Shown here: positions 16,933-25,187 of the stretch, one piece after another
Layout: the number at the start of each line of letters is the position of its first letter
Numbering within the stretch: position 1 is the stretch's first letter
From: Spongiibacter tropicus DSM 19543
GTDB lineage: Bacteria > Pseudomonadota > Gammaproteobacteria > Pseudomonadales > Spongiibacteraceae
Reading direction: 5' to 3'
Assembly (NCBI RefSeq): GCF_000420325.1
Contig: NZ_ATUS01000001.1
Span: 2,236,463 to 2,300,462, forward strand
Length of the DNA stretch: 64,000 nt
Translations under genes and position numbers: made by a program
Notes under the pieces: model-generated
The model's database searches: none
What the model was told of the DNA's origin: nothing
What the model saw: only the letters and a program-made list of their open reading frames with translations

Positions 16933-18042
16933 TCAGCTGGCAATCGGCGGATCTTCTCCCGGCGCAGGCGGGTACGACTCTGGTTCAAACTCTTCCAGGA
17001 ATTCACTGTAGTGTTGCAGTGCTTCTTCGATGTCGGCTTTGTACTTGGCAATGTGGAACAGCGCGTCGCCCTCGTAAATTAACGGCAAATAACTCCGGCC
17101 AATCACAATGCCGGCCTCATGGGCACAGATTTCCACATCGCCACCGCTGTCGCTGATGGGGTCGGAAATCACGCCGATCACTTCACCGGCTTTGACGAAG
17201 GCGCCCAGCGGGACCAGCGCGCGGAGTACCCCGCTGACCGTCGCGCGAACCCAGTAGGACTGGTTGGTGACCATCGGTGTGCGGCGCGGTTTTTTACTGC
17301 GTGAGGCGGGCAACATACCGATGTGACGCATCACATTAATAATCCCCGAGACCCCGGCGCGAATGGCTACTTCATCGAAGCGCAGCGCTTCGCCAGCCTC
17401 GTAGAGCAGCACGGGAATATCCTGCTCACTGGCTACTGCGCGCAGCGAGCCATCGCGGGTTTTGGCGTGCAGCATGACCGGTGCCGCAAAGGCTTCGGCC
17501 ATACCGCGGGTTGTTTCGTCCTGAAGGTCGGCGCGAATCTGAGGCAGATTGCCGCGATGGCGAGCGCCGGTGTGCAGGTCGATACCGTAGTCGCATTGAG
17601 CAACCACCTCATTGTAAAAACTGTGCGCAACGCGGCCGGCCAGAGAGCTTTTCGGCGAGCCGGGAAAGGAACGGTTGAGGTCGCGCCCATCCGGCAGGTA
17701 GCGGTTATTGTTCAGAAAACCGTGAACGTTGACGATGGGAATGGCGACCAGCGTGCCGCGCAGAGACCGCAGCGCACGGTGTTGCAATAGCCGCCTGACG
17801 ATTTCTACCCCGTTGATTTCATCGCCGTGAATGGCCGCACTGACAAACAGCGTGGGGCCTTCACGTTTACTGCGTACCGCCTTGATGGTGATGGACAGTT
17901 CGGTATGGGTATAGAGCTTGGCGACAGGCAGTTCGATCTGCTGTCGTGTGCCGGGCAGGATCTCTGTCCCGGCAATCATCAGTTTTTTGGCTTTGGTGGC
18001 CTGTCGGCGGCGTGTGGACTTAGTGCCTCGCGGTTCGGTCAC
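16933..18042 (-). CDS. Succinylglutamate desuccinylase/aspartoacylase family protein
   Basis: 369 residues, M14-like zinc amidohydrolase. Zinc ligands are visible in SAAIHGDEINGVEI (His and Glu) and GIDLHTGARHRG (second His). NNNRYLPDGRDLNRSFPG supplies the substrate-binding Arg/Asn, and LLYEAGEALRF holds the likely catalytic Glu. A C-terminal barrel-like region (about 260-345) resembles biotinyl/lipoyl folds. A basic 20-residue tail precedes the catalytic domain. It is the third gene after rimB and rimK on the same strand, 54 bases after rimK, so a role in glutamate-tail metabolism on ribosomal protein S6 is possible (inference). The substrate is not known. Confidence 0.8.
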   Translation of the reverse strand: MTEPRGTKSTRRRQATKAKKLMIAGTEILPGTRQQIELPVAKLYTHTELSITIKAVRSKREGPTLFVSAAIHGDEINGVEIVRRLLQHRALRSLRGTLVAIPIVNVHGFLNNNRYLPDGRDLNRSFPGSPKSSLAGRVAHSFYNEVVAQCDYGIDLHTGARHRGNLPQIRADLQDETTRGMAEAFAAPVMLHAKTRDGSLRAVASEQDIPVLLYEAGEALRFDEVAIRAGVSGIINVMRHIGMLPASRSKKPRRTPMVTNQSYWVRATVSGVLRALVPLGAFVKAGEVIGVISDPISDSGGDVEICAHEAGIVIGRSYLPLIYEGDALFHIAKYKADIEEALQHYSEFLEEFEPESYPPAPGEDPPIAS

Positions 18043-18096
18043 TCATTAGCTCCCCTGGGACGTGACCGATTGATTCTACACTGCTTTTGTCTCAGA

Positions 18097-19002
18097 TCAG
18101 CCCTTGCCGCGGGTTTTGTTTTTATAGGGCGCGGCATTTTCTTCAATAAATTTAATGATCTCGCCCGCGACGTTTTTGCGGCTGGCATTTTCGATGCCTT
18201 CGAGCCCCGGCGAGGAGTTGACCTCCATTACCAGCGGACCGCGGGAGGAGCGCAGAATATCGACCCCCGCCACATTCAGCCCCATGATTTGGGCGGCTTT
18301 GACGGCGGTGGCCCGCTCTGCCGGAGTCAGTTTGGTCAGCTCGGCGGTGCCGCCACGGTGCAGGTTAGAGCGAAACTCGCCATTGGAGGCCGTGCGTTGC
18401 ATGGCGGCAACGACGCGGCGGCCAATCACCAGACAGCGTACATCGGAGCCCCCCGCTTCCTTGATGAACTCTTGAACCAGAAAGTCCGCCTTCAATTCCC
18501 GGAAGGCATCGATAACACTCTCTGCGGCTTTGGCGGTTTCTGCGAGCACCACACCACGGCCCTGGGTGCCGGCCAGCAGTTTAACGACGACCGGTGCGCC
18601 GCCCACCAATTTGATCAGCTCCTTGGTGTTGTGAACATCGTGAGCAAAACTGGTAACCGGCATGCCGATATTCTTGCGAGATAACAGTTGCAGTGCCCGC
18701 AGCTTGTCGCGGGACCGGCCGAGAGCGACCGACTCGGTCAGGCTGTAAGTGCCCATCATTTCAAACTGGCGGATAACGGCCAGGCCATAGGTCGTGATGG
18801 ACGCGCCAATGCGGGGGATGACGGCGTCGAAGCCTTCCAGCTTTTCGCCCTTATACCAGATGGCCGGCTCGTTGGAGCTGAGTTCCATATAGCATTTCAA
18901 TGTGTCGAGCACGCGCACTTCATGCCCGCGTTCCTTGCAGGCTTCCACCAGACGGCTGGTGGAGTAAAGACGGCTGTTGCGCGACAGTATGGCGATTTTC
19001 AT
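18097..19002 (-). CDS. rimK: Ribosomal protein S6--L-glutamate ligase RimK
   Basis: 301 residues, the family's usual length. ATP-grasp ligase that adds glutamates to the C terminus of ribosomal protein S6. Start [18 protein letters not shown] is characteristic; the ATP-grasp core carries [33 protein letters not shown], and the metal-binding end [14 protein letters not shown]. The ATG at 19002 follows a GAGAGAGAG stretch. It is preceded by rimB with a 44-base gap. In Pseudomonas RimB and cyclic-di-GMP modulate RimK activity (known). Confidence 0.93.
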   Translation of the reverse strand: MKIAILSRNSRLYSTSRLVEACKERGHEVRVLDTLKCYMELSSNEPAIWYKGEKLEGFDAVIPRIGASITTYGLAVIRQFEMMGTYSLTESVALGRSRDKLRALQLLSRKNIGMPVTSFAHDVHNTKELIKLVGGAPVVVKLLAGTQGRGVVLAETAKAAESVIDAFRELKADFLVQEFIKEAGGSDVRCLVIGRRVVAAMQRTASNGEFRSNLHRGGTAELTKLTPAERATAVKAAQIMGLNVAGVDILRSSRGPLVMEVNSSPGLEGIENASRKNVAGEIIKFIEENAAPYKNKTRGKG

Positions 19003-19046
19003 GCTGACTCTCTCTCGGCGCATTGCGCCTGTTTGCTGCTGAATGA

Positions 19047-19493
19047 TTATTGGGCCTGGCTGACGCAGTAGGACCGGCTGGGATCCACAACATAGCGTCC
19101 GGACATTGCTGTGCGACCGATTAACATGCGAAACAACATGTCAGAACGGTCGGCCAGCGTCACCTCTGCGACAATGTGTTCGTCGCCGAGTTGCAATGCC
19201 GTTTCAATCACATAGCGCATACTGCGATGGCCGCCGGAATCGGTGACCTGCCGGTAGTCTTTAACTTTTGCCCGGCAGCAGATTGTCTCGTCGTTGTCGT
19301 GCTGATGGGGATGGATTTTGAAGTTCACCCAGAGCTGACCGTCGATGTCTTCGGTTTGAATGTCGAAGGCGTGCAGCGAAGAGCTGCGGGCGCCGGTATC
19401 CACTTTGGCCTTGAGTCGCGCTATGCCTAATTCTGGCAGACATACCCACTCGCGCCAGCCCAGCACGGTTTGTGTAGATGGTGATGTTGTCAA
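19047..19493 (-). CDS. rimB: RimB, retropepsin-like protease family (ATP-dependent zinc protease)
   Basis: 148 residues, single retropepsin-fold domain. The motif [14 protein letters not shown] carries the aspartyl active-site triad DTG, and [16 protein letters not shown] is the conserved C-terminal end. A TTG start at 19493 with AGGAAC about 8 bases upstream is the only start that keeps the domain whole. In Pseudomonas RimB cleaves the polyglutamate tail made by RimK (known), and its position directly before rimK supports this. Confidence 0.85.
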   Translation of the reverse strand: MTTSPSTQTVLGWREWVCLPELGIARLKAKVDTGARSSSLHAFDIQTEDIDGQLWVNFKIHPHQHDNDETICCRAKVKDYRQVTDSGGHRSMRYVIETALQLGDEHIVAEVTLADRSDMLFRMLIGRTAMSGRYVVDPSRSYCVSQAQ

Positions 19494-19596
19494 AATCTGT
19501 TCCTGTCACGGCTGAATGCTAAACCTCTGTGCCAATGACAGTAGCACAGGGGCGGCGATTATGCGTGAACGGGGGAAACGGGAGAAGTGAAATTTT

Positions 19597-19627
19597 AAAG
19601 AAGGGCAGCCGCCTGGGGGCGGCTGCC
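19597..19627 (-). terminator. Rho-independent terminator after the aldehyde dehydrogenase gene
   Basis: A perfect 10-bp stem (19604-19613 with 19618-19627, loop TGGG) is followed on the minus strand by a T-rich tract. It ends the 21084-19636 transcript upstream of rimB. Confidence 0.82.
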
Positions 19628-19635
19628 TGAGGGGC

Positions 19636-21084
19636 TTACTTACGGATCATGGTGTTGAGGGTTTTCTCGGCTTTTTCCCCATAGGGAGGCAGCATGCCAC
19701 CCAGTTTCTGGAAGTTGACGCCGCTCTGTTTGTACACCGCCTTGGCGTGGCTGAAGGTAAGGAAGCCATCTTTGCCGTGATAGTAGCCCATGCCGCTGGG
19801 GCCGATGCCGCCAAAGGGCAGGTCTTCACAGCTCACGTGGAAAATGACGTCGTTGATGGTCACCGCGCCGCTGGTGCTGCGATCGAGAATGCGGCGTTGT
19901 TCCGCCTCGTTCTTGCCAAAATAGTACAGAGCCAGCGGCCGTGGACGGGCATTGATATAGTCCAGACAGTCGTCGACACTGCGGTAGCTCTTCACGCAGA
20001 CAATCGGACCAAACAGCTCCTCCTGCATTACCTTCAGCTCATCACTGGGGTTCACGACCAGTGTCAGCGGCAATTTGTGGGTGCCGCTTTGCTGGCTGAA
20101 ATCTTCATTGGCGGGGTTGAACTCGCGGATATCCGCCCCCTGCTCACGGGCATCGGCCAGATAGCTTTGCAGGCGCTGATAGTGGCGGGCGTTAACCACG
20201 GAGCTGTAATCGGGGTTGTTCAGCAGTGAGCTGAACAAGGTGCCGAGATAATTCATGGTGCCGCTGACAAATTCCTCCAGCTTGGCCTCTGGCACCAAAA
20301 TGTAATCGGGCGACAGACAAACCTGGCCGACGTTGAGGATTTTGCCGTTGACAATACGCTCAATGGCCTCGTTCATCGGGTAACTGTCGCTGATAATCAC
20401 CGGCGACTTGCCGCCCAGCTCCAGCGTCACCGGCGTGAGGTTGTCGGCAGCGGCGCGCATAATGTGGCGGGCAATGGATGTCGCGCCGGTAAAAATAATG
20501 TGGTCGAAGGGGGCCGCCGAGAAGCTGGCGCCCACGTCCGGACCGCCGTTGATGGCAACCAGTTCTTCGGGCTTGAAATACTTGGCAATTAACTGCTCCA
20601 TCAGCTCGCCGGTTTGAGGGGTGACTTCCGAGCACTTGATCATGGCGCGGTTACCGGCAGCAAAAATACCGGCGAGCGGGGCGAAAATAGTGTTAACGGG
20701 GAAGTTCCAGGTGCCGATAATGCCGATCACGCCCTTGGGCTGGAACTCCACGCGGGCCTTGGCTCCCAGCAGGTTCATCGGAAACGGTGCTTTACGTTTT
20801 TCCGTCTTCATCCACTTTTTCAGGTGCTTTTTGCTGTATTTCAGGCACTCAATAGTGGCGTAGATGTCAGACATCAGTGACTGGTGGCTGCTGCGGTGAC
20901 CGAAGTCAGCGCTGAGCGCATCAACAATGGCATCGCGGTTGTCGAAAACAAGATCAATGGCGCGCTGCAGTCGGTCGATACGCGTTTCTGCGCTGACCGC
21001 GCCTTCGGCAAGGTAGGCATTGCGTTGTGCGTTGAGGAGGCGCTGAATCATATCAGCGGCATTATTATCAACCTGGCTGTTCAT
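19636..21084 (-). CDS. Coniferyl-aldehyde-dehydrogenase-like ALDH
   Basis: 482 residues, NAD(P)-dependent aldehyde dehydrogenase. Cofactor region IGTWNFPVNTIFAPL, FTGATSIARHIM, catalytic Glu in LELGGKSPVI near 222 and catalytic Cys in NVGQVCLSPDYI near 256 are all intact. The form GQVCLSPDYILVP and the absence of a long N-terminal tail place it with coniferyl aldehyde dehydrogenases (CalB) and related long-chain aldehyde enzymes (family knowledge). The C terminus is hydrophobic (FQKLGGMLPPYG). It is divergent from the SIMPL gene. Confidence 0.82.
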   Translation of the reverse strand: MNSQVDNNAADMIQRLLNAQRNAYLAEGAVSAETRIDRLQRAIDLVFDNRDAIVDALSADFGHRSSHQSLMSDIYATIECLKYSKKHLKKWMKTEKRKAPFPMNLLGAKARVEFQPKGVIGIIGTWNFPVNTIFAPLAGIFAAGNRAMIKCSEVTPQTGELMEQLIAKYFKPEELVAINGGPDVGASFSAAPFDHIIFTGATSIARHIMRAAADNLTPVTLELGGKSPVIISDSYPMNEAIERIVNGKILNVGQVCLSPDYILVPEAKLEEFVSGTMNYLGTLFSSLLNNPDYSSVVNARHYQRLQSYLADAREQGADIREFNPANEDFSQQSGTHKLPLTLVVNPSDELKVMQEELFGPIVCVKSYRSVDDCLDYINARPRPLALYYFGKNEAEQRRILDRSTSGAVTINDVIFHVSCEDLPFGGIGPSGMGYYHGKDGFLTFSHAKAVYKQSGVNFQKLGGMLPPYGEKAEKTLNTMIRK

Positions 21085-21214
21085 AGTGTTTCTCCCGCTT
21101 AAACTTGTTGGTTGTCAGTCTGTATTGTTATTGACGGGACGCTGCCCGTCTTGGTTGTCTCCCCACCCATGGTTATGGGTAAGGAGGCTCAGGAACATCG
21201 CTCACAAGGACTAT

Positions 21215-21916
21215 ATGCCCATGAATGCTATTTCCAGAATTTTGCTTTGCCTGTCGTTAACCACGCCGCTGCTCGCCTGTGCTGGCGAGACGCCCGAGAA
21301 GCCCCATGTTTCGGTGCAGGGATATGCCGAAGTTGAGGCGTTGCCTGACAGTGCTGAGCTGACTTTGCAGATTGTCGCTACCCGCGATTCTGCGGCAGAC
21401 GCCAAGGCCGACGTCGACCGCCGTGTTGCCAAGGTACTGGCGGCGGCACGGGGTCAAAATATTACGGATGACGCGATTCGCGCCTCGCAGATTCGTGTTG
21501 CACCCGATTACCAGTGGGAAGACGGCACGCGTCAGCTCAAGGGGCAGCGCGTTGAGCGCGAGGTGGTGATTGAATTGGCTGACCTGGAGCGCTACGGCGC
21601 GTTGGTGGATGCGCTGGTGGAGGCGGGTATCGACGAGCTGGGGAATGTTCGTTTCCTGGTATCCCAGCGCGAGGCGTTGGCCGCGCAGGCTCTCAAGGCG
21701 GCGGTGGCCGATGGTCGCGAGCGGGCGGCGCTGCTGGCCGGGGAACTGGGCAGCAAGCTCGATAAAATCTACAGCATCAATGCCAATGCGACGCCGATTC
21801 AGCCTCGCGCCGATCGCGCGGTCATGATGATGGAGGCCAAGGCGGCCGATGCGCCAATGCTGCTGGGGAAAGAGACCATCTCTGCACGGGTGTCGCTGGT
21901 GTTCACTCTGGATTGA
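21215..21916 (+). CDS. SIMPL (DUF541) domain periplasmic protein
   Basis: 233 residues. The signal peptide MPMNAISRILLCLSLTTPLLACAG could be read by signal peptidase I or II (Cys at the end of LLAC), so a lipoprotein is possible. One SIMPL/DUF541 domain follows from VSVQGYAEVEALPDSAELTL to ISARVSLVFTLD. Family members such as OMP-related YggE lower oxidative stress but the mechanism is unclear. The ATG at 21215 follows AAGGA; the ATG six bases later is an equal alternative. Confidence 0.8.
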   Translation: MPMNAISRILLCLSLTTPLLACAGETPEKPHVSVQGYAEVEALPDSAELTLQIVATRDSAADAKADVDRRVAKVLAAARGQNITDDAIRASQIRVAPDYQWEDGTRQLKGQRVEREVVIELADLERYGALVDALVEAGIDELGNVRFLVSQREALAAQALKAAVADGRERAALLAGELGSKLDKIYSINANATPIQPRADRAVMMMEAKAADAPMLLGKETISARVSLVFTLD

Positions 21917-21928
21917 GTGGGCATAAAA

Positions 21929-21951
21929 AAAGCACCCAGATTCTGGGTGCC
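21929..21951 (-). terminator. Rho-independent terminator, minus strand
   Basis: GCACCCAG and CTGGGTGC around ATT form an 8-bp stem, followed on the minus strand by seven T. It lies about 150 bases downstream of the DUF2889 gene and just past the SIMPL stop. Confidence 0.8.
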
Positions 21952-22095
21952 AAGCGGGGGTGCTACTATGGAGACGGTTGCGTCGAGGGGCGGGGTGCGC
22001 CGCTCTCTTCAAACATGGTTCCATCATAGTGCGACCCCTCATGTCACAATATTCGTAAATGTGCCTAGCGCCGTAATCACTGACCGAGACCCCGC

Positions 22096-22875
22096 TCAGA
22101 GTTTGTCGCGAAAGCGAAGTAACTGCTCCGGTGCACGATTGAAATCGAACACGGTATCGGGCAGTCGAACGGCTTTCTCGATTTGTGGTGAGGTGTAGGT
22201 ATAGCAGGCGCCATACATATAGTCGCGGGCGTCATTGGCCGCTTCGCCGGCAATGGCGTTGAGATTGTAGCGGCGGGCGCTGGCGACAAAATAGCCTTTT
22301 TGCAGCGCAAAGGCGGCGCGTTTGGCGTCGCCACTGAAGGTCGTGCCGGCCCATTTAGTGAAGCCTTTGAACAGCACGTTTCCCGCCAGCGCTTCCGGGG
22401 CCTGAATCACCCAGTCGCGACACAGCCAGCGGTGTACCAGCTCACCATCTACACAGATTTCCGCGGCATTGGGGGCATCCCCCTGTTCATCGTCGATACG
22501 GATTTCATAGTTTCGCTCTCCCGGCCCCCTCGCCGCTTGGGCGATCGCCAGCAGTGCCAGGTCGTAGAGATGTGTGCAGTTAGCGGTCGGATTGCTGTTG
22601 GCGATCAGCAGATCGCTGTCATCACTGATGGGCAGACCGCGTAATGCCTGTAATGGCTCGACTGCACCGGGGCAGGTGCTGAAGGGGATGCGCAGCGTTT
22701 CGGCGTGAATCGCCGTAAGCTGCTGGCCATCGTGCTGCAGTGTGAGACGAAAGGCGTGGTGATGGTCTTCCAACTCTGCCAACACCTCTGACTCACTGGC
22801 CCGCAAGCGAATATGGCGACGGAAACAGCCCTCGCCGTACTCCGGGTTCAGTGGGTAATCGTTAAATGTCGACAT
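22096..22875 (-). CDS. DUF2889 domain protein
   Basis: 259 residues from the ATG at 22875, with GGAGGAG upstream. DUF2889 homologues begin with a Pro-rich segment and the GCFRRHIRLRA motif, as here, and contain conserved Thr/Cys/Asp residues near C-P-G-A-V-E-P-L (about 65-72). The function is unknown; homologues occur near aromatic or steroid degradation genes. No signal peptide or membrane segment. Divergent from a DUF4345 gene across a palindrome-containing gap. Confidence 0.72.
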   Translation of the reverse strand: MSTFNDYPLNPEYGEGCFRRHIRLRASESEVLAELEDHHHAFRLTLQHDGQQLTAIHAETLRIPFSTCPGAVEPLQALRGLPISDDSDLLIANSNPTANCTHLYDLALLAIAQAARGPGERNYEIRIDDEQGDAPNAAEICVDGELVHRWLCRDWVIQAPEALAGNVLFKGFTKWAGTTFSGDAKRAAFALQKGYFVASARRYNLNAIAGEAANDARDYMYGACYTYTSPQIEKAVRLPDTVFDFNRAPEQLLRFRDKL

Positions 22876-22906
22876 GCTGCTCCTCCACACTAGACTGTCA
22901 GATACT

Positions 22907-22930
22907 AATCGCTTCCGGTGGAAAGCGATT
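22907..22930. repeat. Palindrome in the DUF2889 / DUF4345 divergent gap
   Basis: AATCGCTT (22907-22914) and AAGCGATT (22923-22930) are perfect arms spaced by 8 bases, centred between two divergent starts. It looks like an operator for an unlinked regulator; no regulator gene is adjacent. Confidence 0.5.
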
Positions 22931-22996
22931 GACCGTTTCGGTCTTTTTGGTTGACGCTTGGGGTCAGCGAAGAATGCACAAATAAGAGGAAATGGA

Positions 22997-23383
22997 ATGT
23001 TGCGAGGATATCTGGGCTTTCTGGCGCTCGTTTGGGCGGGAATTGGTCTGGTGTTATTGGTGATGCCGGAGGCCCTGGAGGGCTATGCCGGCGTGCGAGC
23101 GGAGAGTGGTGTGGCCAAGGCCGAGTTGCGTGCCATGTATGGCGGTCTGAGTCTGGCGGTTGCCATGGCGACGTCGATGGCGTTGATCCGGGCCTGCTGG
23201 CAATTTCCGGTACTGTTTATGCACGCGGTGTTGTGTGTCGGTTTGGCCGGAGGTCGCCTTGCGGGCCTGTTTCTGGATGATGCCGGATCCCCGTATACCT
23301 ATGGTGCGCTGAGCTTTGAAGTGGGCTCGGCGCTGATTTCTATCCTCTTGCTGCGCAAGGTTCAGCCCGCTCAGGAGACTTGA
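22997..23383 (+). CDS. DUF4345 family membrane protein
   Basis: 128 residues from the ATG at 22997 (GAGGAAATGG upstream). Four hydrophobic segments (about 5-25, 45-65, 72-92, 104-123) and the motif AELRAMYGGLSLAVA are typical of the DUF4345 small membrane family. Function unknown. One base separates its stop from the start of the DUF4126 gene, so they are likely co-translated. Confidence 0.68.
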   Translation: MLRGYLGFLALVWAGIGLVLLVMPEALEGYAGVRAESGVAKAELRAMYGGLSLAVAMATSMALIRACWQFPVLFMHAVLCVGLAGGRLAGLFLDDAGSPYTYGALSFEVGSALISILLLRKVQPAQET

Positions 23384-23384
23384 G

Positions 23385-24137
23385 ATGGACGAATATCAAC
23401 AGTTGGTCAGCGTCATTTCCCTGACTATGGGCGTGGCCTGGGCCAGTGGTATCAACCTCTATGCAGCAATTCTCGTGTTGGGGCTCGGTGGTGCCAGCGG
23501 CGGCATTGCTCTGCCTGAGAGTTTGGATATCGTACAGAGCCCCCCGGTGATTATGGCGGCGGGATTGATGTTCGCTGTTGAGTTCTTTGCCGATAAGATT
23601 CCCGGTGTGGATACTGGCTGGGATGCCCTGCATACGTTTATTCGCATTCCCGCCGGCGCCTTGTTGGCCGCAAACAGCGTGGGTGATGTCAGCCCGGCAC
23701 TGCAACTGGCGGCGGGTATTGTCGGGGGATCGGTCAGCTCGGTTACCCACGCCGCCAAGGCCAGCACGCGGGTGATGATCAATACCTCACCCGAGCCGGT
23801 TACGAACTGGGCGGCGTCCATCAGTGAGGATCTCGCCGTATTCGGCGGCCTGTGGCTGGCGTTAAATCACCCCATGCTGTTTTTGGCGCTGTTTGTACTG
23901 TTTCTGTTGCTGCTTATTTGGCTGCTGCCGAAGCTGTGGCGTGGCATCGCCCGGCTGTTGCGCAAGATCGGGCAATGGCTGGGGCTGACTGATGTGATGC
24001 GCGAGGAAATCAATCCGGGACCGGAGGAAGCCGCGGCATTCACCGAGGAGCTGCAGCAAGTGGAGCGTATGCATCGAGAGGGCAGTCTGACCGACGAGGA
24101 ATTTGCCCAGGCTAAGCGACGGTTGTTGAACAGTTGA
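23385..24137 (+). CDS. DUF4126 membrane protein with SHOCT-like C terminus
   Basis: 250 residues. Hydrophobic segments at about 8-33, 50-66, 85-115 and 150-180 carry the DUF4126 core with the conserved FAVEFFADKIPGVDTGWDA. Residues about 210-248 end in MHREGSLTDEEFAQAKRRLL, the SHOCT module found at the ends of many membrane proteins. Function unknown. It follows the DUF4345 gene by one base. Confidence 0.78.
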   Translation: MDEYQQLVSVISLTMGVAWASGINLYAAILVLGLGGASGGIALPESLDIVQSPPVIMAAGLMFAVEFFADKIPGVDTGWDALHTFIRIPAGALLAANSVGDVSPALQLAAGIVGGSVSSVTHAAKASTRVMINTSPEPVTNWAASISEDLAVFGGLWLALNHPMLFLALFVLFLLLLIWLLPKLWRGIARLLRKIGQWLGLTDVMREEINPGPEEAAAFTEELQQVERMHREGSLTDEEFAQAKRRLLNS

Positions 24138-24144
24138 CGGATGG

Positions 24145-24168
24145 TGTGACATTAATCACATAATGTGA
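24145..24168 (+). promoter_or_regulatory. CRP/Vfr-type site upstream of the OmpA-like gene
   Basis: TGTGA-CATTAA-TCACA (24145-24160) is a perfect TGTGA-N6-TCACA box. The same TCACA is also followed by an inverted half TGTGA (ending 24168), giving three half-sites. It lies about 100 bases before the start at 24256. It could be bound by CRP, Vfr or a related regulator such as a two-component or FNR-like factor; the match is to CRP/Vfr. Confidence 0.55.
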
Positions 24169-24255
24169 CGATCACCTCGTTGCTGCGCAGTAATCGGCGG
24201 GCGGCGCTGTAAAAATAGCGGCTACCTCTGCCGCAGACCAAGGATGACTCGTTAC

Positions 24256-25143
24256 ATGCAACGCCTTCGCCCACATTGCCAGGCCGTACTGTTGCTTGCG
24301 GCCGCGAGCCTGATGCCGGTCAACCTTGCCCGGGCAGGCTTGCTGCTGGATTTGACTGAACGTCTGGGGCTGATGCCGGTGGTGGAAGGCCTCAGCGATA
24401 CCACGGGTCTGGCTCTCGACGATATCGTGCTCGGCTTGGATGCCGCCCTGTCGGTTCCGGGTGCGGATATGGCAGCGATGCCCTTGGCGCCTGCCGATAT
24501 GGGAATGAGTTCCGCGCAGATGGCAGACCTTGCCGCCATGGATGAGCCGGCCACATTGTCTGCCGGGGAGTTAGCGGCGCTTTCTGCGGCGGTGGACAGC
24601 CCGCTGGCCAATGCCGGTGATCAACCTGCCTTGCACACCCCGCAGCCGCTCAGCCCCACTCTGGAGCTGGCCTATGCGCAAACGGCCGGTCAGCGCTGTG
24701 TCGACAGCGATGCCGATGGAATCTGTGATCGTGATGATCAGTGTCGCAGCACGCCACCGGGGCAGCGGGTCATGGCCAATGGCTGCCACCTTGATGCAGC
24801 CGCGCCCTTGCGACTGGACGGTGTCCACTTTGCCAATAACCGCTGGACGTTGGACAGCGCCGCTCATCGAGAGCTTCAGCAGGTCATCGCCATTTTGAGG
24901 GATACCGGTCCAGGCGCTGTTGAAATTGCCGGGCATACCGACGCCCGTGGCAGTGCGCAATACAATCTGGCGCTGTCGGAAAAGCGCGCCGAGGCTGTGC
25001 GTCGTTATCTGATCGAGGCGGGCATTCCCGCCCAGCGTCTGCGCGCTCGCGGCTACGGCGAGTCACAGCCCCTGCGCAGCGGTAATGATGCGAGCAGTTA
25101 TGCGGCTAACCGCCGTGTTGAACTGCGCCTGCAGCCCCGCTAA
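24256..25143 (+). CDS. OmpA family protein with one calcium-type repeat
   Basis: 295 residues from ATG 24256; an ATG 12 bases earlier (24244) is possible but has its AAGG overlapping the start. A signal peptide ends near NLARAG. An Ala/Met-rich region (to about 140) is followed by CVDSDADGICDRDDQC, a thrombospondin-3-like calcium loop, and an OmpA-like peptidoglycan-binding domain (about 190-290) with the motif EIAGHTDARGSAQYNLALS and end YAANRRVELRLQ. It probably tethers the outer membrane to the cell wall. It is followed by the TpsB-like gene and preceded by a CRP-like site. Confidence 0.78.
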   Translation: MQRLRPHCQAVLLLAAASLMPVNLARAGLLLDLTERLGLMPVVEGLSDTTGLALDDIVLGLDAALSVPGADMAAMPLAPADMGMSSAQMADLAAMDEPATLSAGELAALSAAVDSPLANAGDQPALHTPQPLSPTLELAYAQTAGQRCVDSDADGICDRDDQCRSTPPGQRVMANGCHLDAAAPLRLDGVHFANNRWTLDSAAHRELQQVIAILRDTGPGAVEIAGHTDARGSAQYNLALSEKRAEAVRRYLIEAGIPAQRLRARGYGESQPLRSGNDASSYAANRRVELRLQPR

Positions 25144-25187
25144 TCCCACACCAATGTTCAATGAGTCCCCGCATAAGGAGCACGCAC

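Noticed and set aside
21951-22095. Extra small gene between SIMPL and DUF2889
   Set aside because: Short readings exist but lack a ribosome site and overlap the terminator area; nothing credible is seen.
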